Shown here: piece after piece, positions 32,291 through 41,192 of the stretch | Layout: every line of letters begins with the position of its first letter | Numbering within the stretch: position 1 is the stretch's first letter | Assembly: GCA_963699225.1 (NCBI GenBank) | Contig: OY969423.1 | Span: 1,798,001 to 1,862,000, forward strand | Reading direction: 5' to 3' | DNA: 64,000 nt | Source of the DNA: VRUE01 sp963699225 | GTDB taxonomy: Bacteria; Actinomycetota; Thermoleophilia; Solirubrobacterales; 70-9 | Notes under the pieces: generated by a model | What the model was told of the DNA's origin: nothing | What the model saw: the letters and a program-made list of their open reading frames with translations, nothing else | Databases searched by the model: none | Position numbers and translations under genes: made by a program

Positions 32291-33646
32291 TCAACCGGGC
32301 CGGATCTTCTTTTGCAGAGCGGCCCAGCGCCGACTCAGCTCGGCCTCGAAACCGCGATCCGTGGGGAGATAGAAACGCCGCCCCTCGAGCCCCTCCGGCA
32401 GCAGCTGCTGGTCGCTGACACCGCCCGGCTCATCGTGCGCGTAGCGGTAGCCCTCGCCGCGGCCGAGCGACTTGGCGCCGGGATAGTGCGCATCGCGCAG
32501 GTAGTCCGGCGGCGTCTTCGCGCCGTTCTCCCGTACCTCGGCCCGAGCCGCCTCGAGCGCCTTGTAGGAGGCGTTGGACTTCGGCGCCAGCGCCAGGTAG
32601 ACGGCGGCCTGGGCGAGGTTGAGCGCGCACTCGGGCAGGCCGACCCGATCGACCGCGCGCGCCGCCGCGTCGGCGACGAGCAGCGCCTGCGGATCGGCGT
32701 TGCCGATGTCCTCGGAGGCGAGAATGACCATGCGGCGGACGATGAAGCGCGGATCCTCACCGCCCTCCAACATCACCGCCAGGTAGTAGAGCGAGGCGTC
32801 GACGTCGGAGCCGCGCGTCGCCTTGATCCAGGCCGAGACGAAGTCGTAGTGGCGGTCGCCCTGGCGGTCGTAATCGAGCGCCTTGCGCTGCAGCGCATCC
32901 TCGATCGCGGCGACGTCGATCGCATCCGACTTTGACCCACCCCCACTGTGGTCAAAGTCGGATGCGCGCTCTACGGCACGCTCCAGGCCCGATAGCGCCA
33001 CCCGCGCGTCGCCCCCACTGCGCTCCGCCAGCATCGCCAGCGCCGCGTCGGAGACCGGCGGCGGGTCGACCAGCCCTCGCTCCGGATCAGTGAGCGCTCG
33101 CCGCAAGAGCTCTTCGACATGCGCCGGCTCAAGCGGCTGCAACTCATAGATCTGGCTGCGCGACAACAGCGCCGAGTTGACCTCGAAGTAGGGGTTCTCC
33201 GTCGTCGCCCCGATCAACGTCAGCAGCCCTTCCTCGACCGCCGGCAACAACGCATCCTGCTGCGCCTTGTTGAAGCGATGGATCTCGTCGAGAAAGAGCA
33301 CCGTCGGCCTACCGCTCCCCCGCCGCCGCTCCCGAGCCCGCTCGATCACCGCCCGGATCTCGGCCCGTCCCGCGTTGACCGCCGACTCCTCCTCAAACGC
33401 CCCTTCCGCCCCGCTCGCCGCAATCCTCGCCAGCGTCGTCTTCCCAGCCCCCGGCGGTCCGTAGAGGATCGCGCTATGCGGATGCCCGCTCTCGATCGCC
33501 GTCCGCAGTGCCGACCCCTCCCCCAGGATGTGCTCCTGCCCAACGAGCTCGTCGAGTGAGCGCGGCCGCATCCGCACCGCCAGCGGAGCATTGTCGGGGA
33601 GCTGCTCGTGGACGGGTTCGGTGTTGTCGAAGAGGCTGTCGACCAT
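32291..33646 (-). CDS. rarA: AAA+ replication-associated recombination protein RarA
   Basis: A 451-residue AAA+ ATPase: RPRSLDELVGQEHILG opening, Walker A GPPGAGKTTLA, Walker B VLFLDEIHRFN, sensor GATTENPYFE, and the RarA/MgsA C-terminal tetramerisation domain with HYPGAKSLGRG and GYRYAHDEPGG. RarA (MgsA, Mgs1/WRNIP1 relative) acts at stalled replication forks. About residues 227-242 (ASDFDHSGGGSKSDA) are encoded by a 17-bp palindrome not expected in the family, placed between the AAA core and the C-terminal domain. Divergent from the ECF sigma factor gene at 33729. Confidence 0.95.
   Translation of the reverse strand: MVDSLFDNTEPVHEQLPDNAPLAVRMRPRSLDELVGQEHILGEGSALRTAIESGHPHSAILYGPPGAGKTTLARIAASGAEGAFEEESAVNAGRAEIRAVIERARERRRGSGRPTVLFLDEIHRFNKAQQDALLPAVEEGLLTLIGATTENPYFEVNSALLSRSQIYELQPLEPAHVEELLRRALTDPERGLVDPPPVSDAALAMLAERSGGDARVALSGLERAVERASDFDHSGGGSKSDAIDVAAIEDALQRKALDYDRQGDRHYDFVSAWIKATRGSDVDASLYYLAVMLEGGEDPRFIVRRMVILASEDIGNADPQALLVADAAARAVDRVGLPECALNLAQAAVYLALAPKSNASYKALEAARAEVRENGAKTPPDYLRDAHYPGAKSLGRGEGYRYAHDEPGGVSDQQLLPEGLEGRRFYLPTDRGFEAELSRRWAALQKKIRPG
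32921..32966. repeat. Perfect 17-bp palindrome inside rarA
   Basis: Arms 32921-32937 and 32950-32966 are exact reverse complements, with a 12-nt loop. The element is in frame and gives a Gly/Ser/Asp-rich peptide in a position where the family has a short variable linker. A stem of this length is not expected by chance in coding DNA. Confidence 0.8.
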
Positions 33647-33728
33647 CGGCGTTGAGTGTGACCTAGCCGGGCGACGCCGCGATCCTTCGTTCGTGCAACG
33701 GCTGGGCCGGACCGGACATATAGAGACG

Positions 33729-34307
33729 ATGGCGCAGGGTCAGATCGAGAAGGGCGCGCTCGGCCACGAGCTCGCCCAGATCCAGTTCAGCCGGCTCTAC
33801 CGTGAGCAGGGCCGGGCGATCCTTGCCTATGCGTTGCGACGCGTTGGCGATAGCGAGGACGCTGCCGACGTCGTCGCCGAGACCTTTCTAATCGCCTGGC
33901 GGCGCCTCGCCGAGGTCCCGGCCGGCGCGGAGGCGAGGCTCTGGCTCTACGCGGTCGCACGCCGCACGATCGCCAACCTGCACCGGTCCGAGCGACGCCG
34001 GACCCGCCTCGGTGGGCGGCTCGCCGAATCGCTGCGAACCGAGCTTGCAACCCAACCCGCCCCGGCCGGTGAGGCAGCCGAGGCCCTGCGGGCGATGGGC
34101 GAGCTGGGCGACGAAGACCGTGAGCTGCTGCTCCTCGTCGCCTGGGAGGGACTCTCGCCGAACGAAGCGGCAACGGTCCTCAACGTCTCCTCGCTCGCCG
34201 CCCGCAGCCGCCTACATCGCGCTCGGCGGCGGCTGCGAGCCCTGATCGAGGGCGGCAACACGGCGGCACACCGAAGTTCAGAGCTCGACACGGAGGAGGC
34301 ACGATGA
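33729..34307 (+). CDS. ECF-type RNA polymerase sigma factor
   Basis: A 192-residue sigma-70 family protein with region 2 (FSRLYREQGRAILAYALRRV, then DVVAETFLIAWRRL for -10 recognition and core binding) and region 4 (LSPNEAATVLNVSSLAARSR, a helix-turn-helix for the -35). Regions 1 and 3 are absent, as in ECF factors. The ATG at 33729 is used. The gene overlaps the next by 4 bp (ATGA), the usual layout of a sigma factor and its membrane partner; its targets are not visible here. Confidence 0.9.
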   Translation: MAQGQIEKGALGHELAQIQFSRLYREQGRAILAYALRRVGDSEDAADVVAETFLIAWRRLAEVPAGAEARLWLYAVARRTIANLHRSERRRTRLGGRLAESLRTELATQPAPAGEAAEALRAMGELGDEDRELLLLVAWEGLSPNEAATVLNVSSLAARSRLHRARRRLRALIEGGNTAAHRSSELDTEEAR

Positions 34308-35605
34308 ACATGCGTGAGGTCGAGGCGGCACTCGCCGCAGCTGACCCGGTCGACCGGGATCGGCTGGACCAGTTCGATCTCGGGGCGACGGAAGCCGAGC
34401 TGCTCGCCGATATCGAGGGCGAGCAGTCGGCTTCGCCGTTCCAGATCGAGACATCCCGTCGGCGTCGGCCACGGCGCCTCGCACTGGCGGCTGCCGGAGC
34501 GGCCGCCGCCATCGCCACTGCCATCGTGATCCTCGCCGGGGGGGCTTCGGAGCCCCCCTCCCGCGCCTACGGCGCCGAGCTCGTTCGCTTCGCCGAATCG
34601 ACTCCGCTGCTGCTGCTCGAAGGCCCCGGCTGGCGGGTCGAAGACGTCTACGAGGCGCCCCATGGCCCCTATTGGCCGCGCGGCAGCTCGGGGGAAGGCT
34701 CAATGGAATTCGTCACCGGGAAGCCGATCCCCGACGAAACCATCCACAGCACGCAAGTGGGAAAACCCCAGCACATACAGGGCTCCTCGGCCCTCTACAT
34801 GAAGTTCCGTGAGAAAGGGATGCTGCCCCCTGCGGTGCGCCAGCGCAAGGTCGAACTTCGCTGGGCTCGCCGGTCGCTCGCCAGTGAACTTGAGTACGCC
34901 CACGAAGCGCCCCATCTTCACGGTCAGCACTGGGTCAGGCTCCCGGTGCTGGGAACTACGGCAGACGTCGACACGCGGGCGGAGTGGTTCGTCAACCAGG
35001 GCGGCCGCGGCAACCGCCAGATGACCGCGTATTGGTCAGAAGACGGCTACTTGCTCGAACTCAAAGCCGCGGTTCCCGACCTCGCCGCCTTCGAAGAAAG
35101 GCTCGCGTGGTTGACGAAGGTCGATTCGCAGGCGTGGCTAGGAGCGATGCCCCCGCAAGTCGTCAAAGCCGCCGACCACGACGCCGCCGTGAGGGAAATG
35201 CTGAGGGGAATCCCCCTGCCCGAGAGCTTCAGTCCGTCGCGGGTCCCCACTGCGGGCATCACCACGAGTCGCGACCAGGTGCAAACCGCCGTTATCGGCA
35301 CCGTCACCTGCCTCTGGTTCCGGCAGTGGGGGGAGGCCCGCAGGAGTGGCGACAGGGCGAGAGCCGGCGAAGCCGAAAGAGCGATGTCGACCTACGAGCG
35401 CTGGCCACTTTTCCATGAACTAGACCGGGCGGGCAGGTACCCCGCCGAACTGATTCCGGAGCTCGTGGCCGCAATGCCGAGTGGGCGTTACGAATGGAGG
35501 CCGGGAAAGCAGCGGCGGATTCTCCCGCAAGCTGAAGCGCTCGGCTGTGCTCGCGAGGGGATCCCGGTGCTGCCCTGGAAGCAGCGGCGCCAAAGCGAAC
35601 GCTGA
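34304..35605 (+). CDS. Single-pass membrane protein, likely regulator or partner of the ECF sigma factor
   Basis: A 433-residue protein with a short acidic cytoplasmic part (residues 1-50), an Arg-rich stop-transfer (SRRRRPRR) and one membrane helix (about 57-80). A large extracytoplasmic region of about 350 residues has few Cys, some Trp/Tyr-rich strands and no family I recognise. Translational coupling to the sigma factor (ATGA overlap) suggests an anti-sigma role, but a canonical zinc anti-sigma motif (HxxxCxxC) is missing, so binding to the sigma factor is inference. A GC-rich hairpin (34539-34558) lies in the coding sequence just after the membrane helix. Confidence 0.7.
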   Translation: MNMREVEAALAAADPVDRDRLDQFDLGATEAELLADIEGEQSASPFQIETSRRRRPRRLALAAAGAAAAIATAIVILAGGASEPPSRAYGAELVRFAESTPLLLLEGPGWRVEDVYEAPHGPYWPRGSSGEGSMEFVTGKPIPDETIHSTQVGKPQHIQGSSALYMKFREKGMLPPAVRQRKVELRWARRSLASELEYAHEAPHLHGQHWVRLPVLGTTADVDTRAEWFVNQGGRGNRQMTAYWSEDGYLLELKAAVPDLAAFEERLAWLTKVDSQAWLGAMPPQVVKAADHDAAVREMLRGIPLPESFSPSRVPTAGITTSRDQVQTAVIGTVTCLWFRQWGEARRSGDRARAGEAERAMSTYERWPLFHELDRAGRYPAELIPELVAAMPSGRYEWRPGKQRRILPQAEALGCAREGIPVLPWKQRRQSER

Positions 35606-35657
35606 GGCCTATCCCGTTTACTTGGACAGTCTTTGGCATTGGGCCTAGAATCGCCCG

Positions 35658-37256
35658 ATGGAGAGCGCAACGCAGTCACCCCCGTCCCAGTCCACTCTCG
35701 AGTCCTTCAACCCGGCAACGGGTGAGCTCGTCGGCTCCGTCGCCACGATCACTCCGGACCAGGTCCAGTCCGTGGTCGACGACGTCGCCCGCATCCAGCC
35801 CGCCTGGGCCGAGCTCTCGCTCGCCGACCGCGGCCGCTACATGAAGCGCGCCGCCGACGCACTGCTCGACGACATCGACGAGATCGCCGAGCTGCTCGTC
35901 CAGGAGCAGGGCAAGCCGCGCGCCGAGGCCTACACGATGGAGCTGCTGCCGACGGTCGACGCCCTGCACTGGTGCGCCAAGGCCGGACCCAAGATCCTCG
36001 CCGACGAGAAGGTGCGGATGACGCAGGGCTTCCTGCTCTCCAAGAAAGGTCACTTCTCCTACGAGCCGATCGGCGTCGTCGGCGTGATCGCGCCCTGGAA
36101 CTACCCCTGGTCGATCCCCTTCGGCGAGGTCGCGATCGCGCTGATGGCCGGCAACGGCGTCGTGCTCAAGCCCGCCAGCCTCACCCCGCTGCTGGGCGAA
36201 GCGATCCGCCGCGTCTTCGAGAAGGGCGGCCTGCCCGAGGGCCTGATCCGCGTCGTCCACGGCGGCGGTGCGGTCGGCGACGCGCTGGCCCGCTCCAGCG
36301 TCGGCAAGGTCTTCTTCACCGGCTCGGTCGACGTCGGCCGCAAGGTCGGCGCCGTCTGCGCCGAGAGCCTCAAGGGCTCGGTGCTCGAGCTCGGCGGCAA
36401 GGACCCGATGATCGTCTGCGCCGACGCCGACCTGCCCAACGCGATCTCCGGCGCCGTCTGGGGCGGCTTCGCCAACGCCGGCCAGACCTGCTCGGGAATC
36501 GAGCGCGTCTACGTGCTCGAGCAGGTCGCCGACCGCTTCCTCGCGGGCGTCGCCCGCGAGGCCGAGAAGCTGCGCCTCGGCGACCCACTGCAGTGGGAGA
36601 CCGAGATCGGCCCGATGACCTCCGCCGGCCAGTACGAGATCGTCGTCGACCTAATCGCCGACGCGGAGGCCTCCGGCGCGACCAAGCTCTGCGGTGGCCC
36701 CGTCGACGTCGCCGGCCTGCCGGGCAAATTCATCGCCCCCACCGTGCTGACCGGGGTCACGCACGAGATGCGGATCATGAACGAGGAGATCTTCGGCCCG
36801 GTGCTGCCGATCGTCGTCGTCGAGTCGGAGCAGGAAGCGATCGACCTCGCCAACGACTCCGAGTTCGGCCTCGGCGCCTCGGTCTGGACCAAGGACCGCC
36901 AGAAGGGCGAACGGATCGCGCGGCGGATCGAGTCGGGCATGGTCTGGATCAACGACCACTCCTTCAGCCACGGGGCCTGCCAGTGCGCCTGGGGCGGCGT
37001 CAAGGACTCCGGCGTCGGCCGCTCGCACTCCAAATTCGGCTTCTACGAGTGCGTCAACATCAAGATGAACGCCTGGGAGCCGGGCCTCACCCGCGACTTC
37101 TGGTGGCACCCCTACGACAAGACTCTCGGCGAAGCGGTGCGCGCCTCGGCCAAGCTGCTCTACGGCAAGGGCGCCGTGCGCACGCAGGCGCTGCGCGAGG
37201 GCGCTGGGCCGCTGCTGCAGGTAGGCCGCCGCACCCTGCGCAAGCGCGGCGGCTGA
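35658..37256 (+). CDS. Aldehyde dehydrogenase family protein
   Basis: A 532-residue ALDH with the N-terminal Rossmann/catalytic fold: APWNYPWSIPFGE, FTGSVDVGRKVG (cofactor loop), LELGGKDPM (general base Glu), NAGQTCSGIERV (nucleophile Cys) and NEEIFGPVLPI. A C-terminal extension of about 50 residues follows the usual end of the fold (after GVGRSHSKFGFYEC) and is basic. It is like broad-specificity long-chain or succinate-semialdehyde types; the substrate cannot be told. It is monocistronic; the ATG at 35658 gives the normal N-terminus. Confidence 0.9.
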   Translation: MESATQSPPSQSTLESFNPATGELVGSVATITPDQVQSVVDDVARIQPAWAELSLADRGRYMKRAADALLDDIDEIAELLVQEQGKPRAEAYTMELLPTVDALHWCAKAGPKILADEKVRMTQGFLLSKKGHFSYEPIGVVGVIAPWNYPWSIPFGEVAIALMAGNGVVLKPASLTPLLGEAIRRVFEKGGLPEGLIRVVHGGGAVGDALARSSVGKVFFTGSVDVGRKVGAVCAESLKGSVLELGGKDPMIVCADADLPNAISGAVWGGFANAGQTCSGIERVYVLEQVADRFLAGVAREAEKLRLGDPLQWETEIGPMTSAGQYEIVVDLIADAEASGATKLCGGPVDVAGLPGKFIAPTVLTGVTHEMRIMNEEIFGPVLPIVVVESEQEAIDLANDSEFGLGASVWTKDRQKGERIARRIESGMVWINDHSFSHGACQCAWGGVKDSGVGRSHSKFGFYECVNIKMNAWEPGLTRDFWWHPYDKTLGEAVRASAKLLYGKGAVRTQALREGAGPLLQVGRRTLRKRGG

Positions 37257-37277
37257 CCCGGGTCTTCCCCCGCCAAG

Positions 37278-38585
37278 CTAGGAAGCGACGAGCTGCTCGA
37301 GCTCGAAGACGGCGCCTGAGGCGTCGAGCTCGCGGATGCGGTCGTAGTCGGCTTTGAGCCGATCGCGATCGGGGTCGACCAGGTAGATGATCCCGGGGCA
37401 GGAGAAGAGGTCGACGGTCTTTTTCAGCTGGTCGCCGGGGCCGAGCATCGAGATCGTGCCGGCGAAGGAGGGCAGCGCCTCGATCTCACGCATGCCGGCG
37501 TCATCGACGATCCGCCCTTCGTGCTGGGAGATCAGCATCACGCAGTAGGCGCCGGCGGCGAGCTCGTAGGACTGCTGGGCGCGGCGCGCGACCGATTTGG
37601 GGTCGAGGTAGGCCTCGGCGGTGAGCGTCTGGTGGCTGGGCGTGCAGCGGTCGACGATCTCGTCGGGGACGGAGCCGTGCATGCGCGCGCCCGACTCGAC
37701 CAGCACCGGCCCGCTCGCGGTCAGCATCACCTCGGTGTGGGCGGGCCCGAAGCGGATGCCGAGCGCGTCGAGCACGGATTCGACGTAGGGCACGACCTGG
37801 TCCTGCTGCTCACCGTGGCGGGGCAGCAGCTCCTCGTAGTCGTAGATGAAGTTGGCGCCGGCGCGCAGCTTGTTGTCGCGCCAGACCTCGGAGACGTGGT
37901 GGACGCCGTCCCAGCTGATCGAGTTGACGAAGAGCTGGGTGCCCTCGAGCAACTCCTGCACCAACAGCTGCTCGTTGGCACCGTGCAGGGCGTTGGGCCG
38001 GCCCAGGTTGGCGGCGAAGGCGGCCTCGATCGCGGCGGCATCGTGGCAGATGCTGACCCCGTCGGTGCCGGCGCTGTCGAGCGGTTTGACCACGACCGGC
38101 GCGCCACCGCGCTCCGCAGCCCAGGCGACCGCCGCGGCAGCGCTCGCCGTCTTCAGCGCTTCTGCCGTGCGCAGGCCGGCGGCGCGCAGCGCTTCGGACA
38201 TCGCGTTCTTGTCGCGCCGCGAGGGGCTCTGGGCGCTGCCGTTGCTGGGCAGACTGAGCCGCTCGCTGAGCGCGTCGGCCAGCGGCACGCCGGGCTCGGC
38301 GCCGACGACGACGAAGGCCGGCTCGTGGACGGCGAGCCGCGCTGCGGTCGCCTCGAGGTCGCCCTCGTGGACGACGTTCTCGACGAAATCGCCGGCGCGA
38401 AAGGCGCGCAGGTAGAACTCGGGCAGGCTGGGACTGCTCTGCACGTGGACAACTGGCAGGCCAGCGGCAGCGAAGCGCGGTGCCAGCCGCGCCCCGGTCG
38501 AGTAGGCGTCGACGACGACCGCAGCCCCGGTGTAACGCTTTGTCCCTCCACTAGGGGGATAAGACGTTGCACCCGGATCGGTCAT
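37278..38585 (-). CDS. ATP-grasp domain protein (CARNS/amino-acid ligase-like)
   Basis: A 435-residue ATP-grasp enzyme: an N-terminal Rossmann-like domain (AAVVVDAYSTG), PVVVKPLDSAGTDGV in the central ATP-binding lid, LVQELLEGTQLFVNS, a catalytic metal site around HTEVMLTASGPVLVESGAR, and RMHGSVPDEIV. The layout resembles carnosine-synthase-like and BtrJ-like ligases joining a carboxylate to an amine with ATP. Substrate unknown. It overlaps the upstream methyltransferase by 4 bp, so the two are translationally coupled, which suggests one small-molecule pathway. Confidence 0.82.
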   Translation of the reverse strand: MTDPGATSYPPSGGTKRYTGAAVVVDAYSTGARLAPRFAAAGLPVVHVQSSPSLPEFYLRAFRAGDFVENVVHEGDLEATAARLAVHEPAFVVVGAEPGVPLADALSERLSLPSNGSAQSPSRRDKNAMSEALRAAGLRTAEALKTASAAAAVAWAAERGGAPVVVKPLDSAGTDGVSICHDAAAIEAAFAANLGRPNALHGANEQLLVQELLEGTQLFVNSISWDGVHHVSEVWRDNKLRAGANFIYDYEELLPRHGEQQDQVVPYVESVLDALGIRFGPAHTEVMLTASGPVLVESGARMHGSVPDEIVDRCTPSHQTLTAEAYLDPKSVARRAQQSYELAAGAYCVMLISQHEGRIVDDAGMREIEALPSFAGTISMLGPGDQLKKTVDLFSCPGIIYLVDPDRDRLKADYDRIRELDASGAVFELEQLVAS

Positions 38586-39316
38586 GCCGTGCCGACGAGG
38601 ACCAGCCGGTCCTCAGGCCGCTTTGGCCCGCCGGCGAAGTTGCCGTAGTGCTCAACATCGCGGAAGCCAGCCTCGACCGCCATCCGCTCCAGGTCCTCGG
38701 CCTCGTACATGCGGATGCGCGAGTCGACCACGTCGTCGCCGTAGACGTAGTGCACGTGCAGCATCCCGGTTGAGAAGTTGACGTCGAGCGTTTCCTGCAC
38801 GCCGTTGGTCTCGCGCTCGACCACGCCCTCGTCGGTTTTGAGCCGGTGACGCGAGCGCTCGAGGTCGGAGAGCTCCATCGCCATCTTGCCGCCGGGGCGC
38901 AGCATCCCGTGGTAGGCGCGCATCATCGCTTCATCCTCGGCCACCGTCTCGCCGAAGCCAAAGCTCGAGGAGAGGCTGACCAGGCCGTCGAAGCCCTTCA
39001 GCTCCGGCGGCAGCGGCTGCATCAGGTCGGCGACGTAATAGGTCGGGCCGGGGTACTCGCGCTTCGCCGCGGCGATCGCGATCTCGGAGATGTCGACCCC
39101 GACGGCGTCGACCCCGTTGTCGGCCAAGGCGGCGACGAAGCGCCCGAGGCCGCAGCCGGCGTCGACCATTCGGTCGCCCGCCTTGACGCCGAGCAGCTCC
39201 ATCGCCAGCGGCGCCTCCTCCTCGTTGCCCTCGTAGCGGCCGAGCTGATTCGCGACCCGCATGTAGGCGGGTCCGTAGGTGTCGACCTCGTTGAGGATTG
39301 GCGGTTGATCGCTCAC
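38582..39316 (-). CDS. Class I SAM-dependent methyltransferase, paired with ATP-grasp gene
   Basis: A 244-residue methyltransferase with SAM motif MVDAGCGLGRFVAAL, VGVDISEIAI, and LVSLSSSFGFGE, then LRPGGKMAMELSD. The GTG at 39316 is preferred; an open frame continues upstream to 39403 but enters the promoter side without a good start. The gene starts an operon whose next member is an ATP-grasp ligase overlapping by 4 bp. The likely substrate is an amino- or peptide-like acceptor, which is inference from the pair. Confidence 0.8.
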   Translation of the reverse strand: MSDQPPILNEVDTYGPAYMRVANQLGRYEGNEEEAPLAMELLGVKAGDRMVDAGCGLGRFVAALADNGVDAVGVDISEIAIAAAKREYPGPTYYVADLMQPLPPELKGFDGLVSLSSSFGFGETVAEDEAMMRAYHGMLRPGGKMAMELSDLERSRHRLKTDEGVVERETNGVQETLDVNFSTGMLHVHYVYGDDVVDSRIRMYEAEDLERMAVEAGFRDVEHYGNFAGGPKRPEDRLVLVGTA

Positions 39317-39357
39317 GGATTTCAAAGCGTACCGCGAGCGATCAACCCCCGTACCGG

Positions 39358-39759
39358 TCAGCCGCCGGCGATTTCGACCGTCTTGGAGATCGCCGCGCCG
39401 CACTTGTAGATCGGGCCGGCGGTCGCCTGCGTCGAAGGCTTCACTTCGGCGAAGACCTTGGCCGGAATCTTGATGTTTGCGTTGAGGTCTTCGAGGTCGG
39501 CCGTCCAGTTACCGTTGGCCTTGGACTTGGTCCGGCTGAGGACGCCGTTGCCCTTCTGCTTGAGGACGACCGTCCGTTCGCCGACGCAGTTCGAGTTGGC
39601 GGCCTTGACCTTGCCCTGGTAGCCCGTGGCGCCGAGCGTCACTTCCGACTTGACGTTGACGGTCTGGCCCGGTCCGGCCGCGCCGGCGGGAATCGCCACC
39701 AGTGCGATCGCGGCCAGCGCCAGCACCGCGAGCGCCCCTGCCTTCTTGGTCCTGCTCAT
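39358..39759 (-). CDS. Secreted small protein, unknown function
   Basis: A 133-residue exported protein (signal about residues 1-27, ending GAAGPG). The mature part is a beta-rich domain with two Cys (NSNCVGE and YKCGAAI) that could form a disulfide, and Thr/Lys-rich sequence. I recognise no family with certainty; similar short secreted proteins are frequent in Solirubrobacterales-like genomes. It is divergent from the ccmA operon; the gap to the ccmA start at 39816 is about 56 bp. Confidence 0.7.
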   Translation of the reverse strand: MSRTKKAGALAVLALAAIALVAIPAGAAGPGQTVNVKSEVTLGATGYQGKVKAANSNCVGERTVVLKQKGNGVLSRTKSKANGNWTADLEDLNANIKIPAKVFAEVKPSTQATAGPIYKCGAAISKTVEIAGG

Positions 39760-39815
39760 TCGTCCCTCCTATTGAGATGTGCCGCGGCAGCCTAGAGGTC
39801 AGAATCCCGGCGGTG

Positions 39816-40481
39816 ATGGCCGGTCAAGCGACAGACGAGCCGGCGCTGAGCCTCGCCGGGCTGCGCCGCGACTACGGAGAACGGACGGCGCTCGACGGCG
39901 TCGGGCTGCGGCTCGGGCGCGGCGAGACGCTGCTCGTGCTTGGCCCCAACGGAGCCGGCAAGACGACGCTGCTGCGCATCCTCGCCACCCTGCTGCGGCC
40001 GAGCGGCGGCGAGGTGCGGGCGCTCGGCTGCGCGCTGCCCGACGAGGCCTGGAAGCTGCGCGGCAAGATCGGCTTCCTCGGCCACGAGCCACTGCTCTAC
40101 CGCGACCTCAGCGGGCGCGAGAACCTGCGCTTCCACGCCCGCCTGCACGGCCTTACCGGGGAACCCGGCGAGGCACGGATCGGCGAGCTGCTCGCCGCGG
40201 TCGGGATGGAGCGTCGGGCCGAGCAGCGGGTCGCCGAGCTCTCGGCCGGGATGCGCCAGCGCCTGGCGATCTGCCGCTGCGTCCTGCACCGGCCCGAGCT
40301 GCTGCTGCTCGACGAGCCCGACTCCAACCTCGACGCCGAAGGGCGCGAGCTGGCCCGGGCCCTGATCGGCCCCGGCGCCGGTCGCACCCGCGTCATCGTC
40401 AGCCACGACCCCGAGCGCTTCGAAGCCGAGGCCGACCAGGTGCTGCGCCTCGAGGCGGGCGGCAGGGCGGTGCCGGCGTGA
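39816..40481 (+). CDS. ccmA: Heme exporter ATP-binding subunit CcmA
   Basis: A 221-residue ABC ATPase: Walker A GPNGAGKTT, signature ELSAGMRQRLAI, Walker B LLLLDEPD and switch His in VSHDPERFE. The next three genes are CcmB, CcmC and CcmD, which sets its identity; alone it would only be called an ABC ATPase. CcmAB use ATP to release heme from CcmC/CcmE in system I cytochrome c maturation. The ATG at 39816 is chosen over a GTG three bases before it. It overlaps ccmB by 4 bp. Confidence 0.88.
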   Translation: MAGQATDEPALSLAGLRRDYGERTALDGVGLRLGRGETLLVLGPNGAGKTTLLRILATLLRPSGGEVRALGCALPDEAWKLRGKIGFLGHEPLLYRDLSGRENLRFHARLHGLTGEPGEARIGELLAAVGMERRAEQRVAELSAGMRQRLAICRCVLHRPELLLLDEPDSNLDAEGRELARALIGPGAGRTRVIVSHDPERFEAEADQVLRLEAGGRAVPA

Positions 40482-41158
40482 CTCCCTCGCGCGTCGCCTA
40501 CGTGACGATCCTCGCCAAGGACCTGAGGGCGGAGCTGCGCACCCTGCAGTCGCTGCCGGCGATGGCGCTCTTCGCCACCACGACCTTCGTCATCTTCCGC
40601 TTCGGCCTCGACCGCACCCAGCTCTCGGGCAGCCTCGCCGCCGGGGTGCTCTGGGCGACGCTGCTCTTCGCCGCCCTGCTCGGGGTCAACCGCCTCTTCG
40701 TCGCCGAGCGCGAGGAGGGCGGCTTCGACGCGATCCGCCTCGCCCCGATCGACCGCAGCGCTCTTTTCGCCGCCAAGGCGACGGCGCTCTTCGCCTACCT
40801 CGCCGTGCTGGAGCTGGTCGTGGTGCCGATCTTCGCCCTCTTCTTCCTCGGTTCCGCCGCGGCGCTCGGGCCGCTCGTCGCGGTGCTGCTGCTCGCCGAC
40901 CTCGGCATCGCCGCCACAGGCACCCTGATCTCCTCGATGGCGGTGCATTCACGCGCCCGCGATTTGCTCGGCCCCCTGGTCCTACTACCGCTTGTCGTGC
41001 CGCTGATGATCGCCGCCACCGGTGCCAGCGAGCCCCTGCTCGCCGCGGGCGGAGTCAGTTACCACCGCTTCGGAAGCTGGCTGGCGGTGCTCTCCCTATA
41101 CGATCTGATCTTCCTCCTGCTCGGCTGGGCCGTCTTCGATTTCCTCCTGGAGGACTAG
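40478..41158 (+). CDS. ccmB: Heme exporter membrane subunit CcmB
   Basis: A 226-residue membrane protein with six hydrophobic segments typical of CcmB; the conserved EREEGGFDAIRLAPIDRSAL loop lies after the second helix. The GTG start at 40478 overlaps the ccmA stop by 4 bp. The subunit forms the membrane part of the heme-release ABC transporter. Confidence 0.9.
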   Translation: MTPSRVAYVTILAKDLRAELRTLQSLPAMALFATTTFVIFRFGLDRTQLSGSLAAGVLWATLLFAALLGVNRLFVAEREEGGFDAIRLAPIDRSALFAAKATALFAYLAVLELVVVPIFALFFLGSAAALGPLVAVLLLADLGIAATGTLISSMAVHSRARDLLGPLVLLPLVVPLMIAATGASEPLLAAGGVSYHRFGSWLAVLSLYDLIFLLLGWAVFDFLLED

Positions 41159-41192
41159 CGGGCAGGGCGCCTCGGACCGCCCAAACTCAGGC

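Noticed and set aside
34539..34558. 8-bp GC hairpin with TCGG loop in the sigma-partner gene as an internal terminator
   Set aside because: No U-run, in frame in a Gly/Pro segment after the membrane helix, and most simply explained by codon choice.
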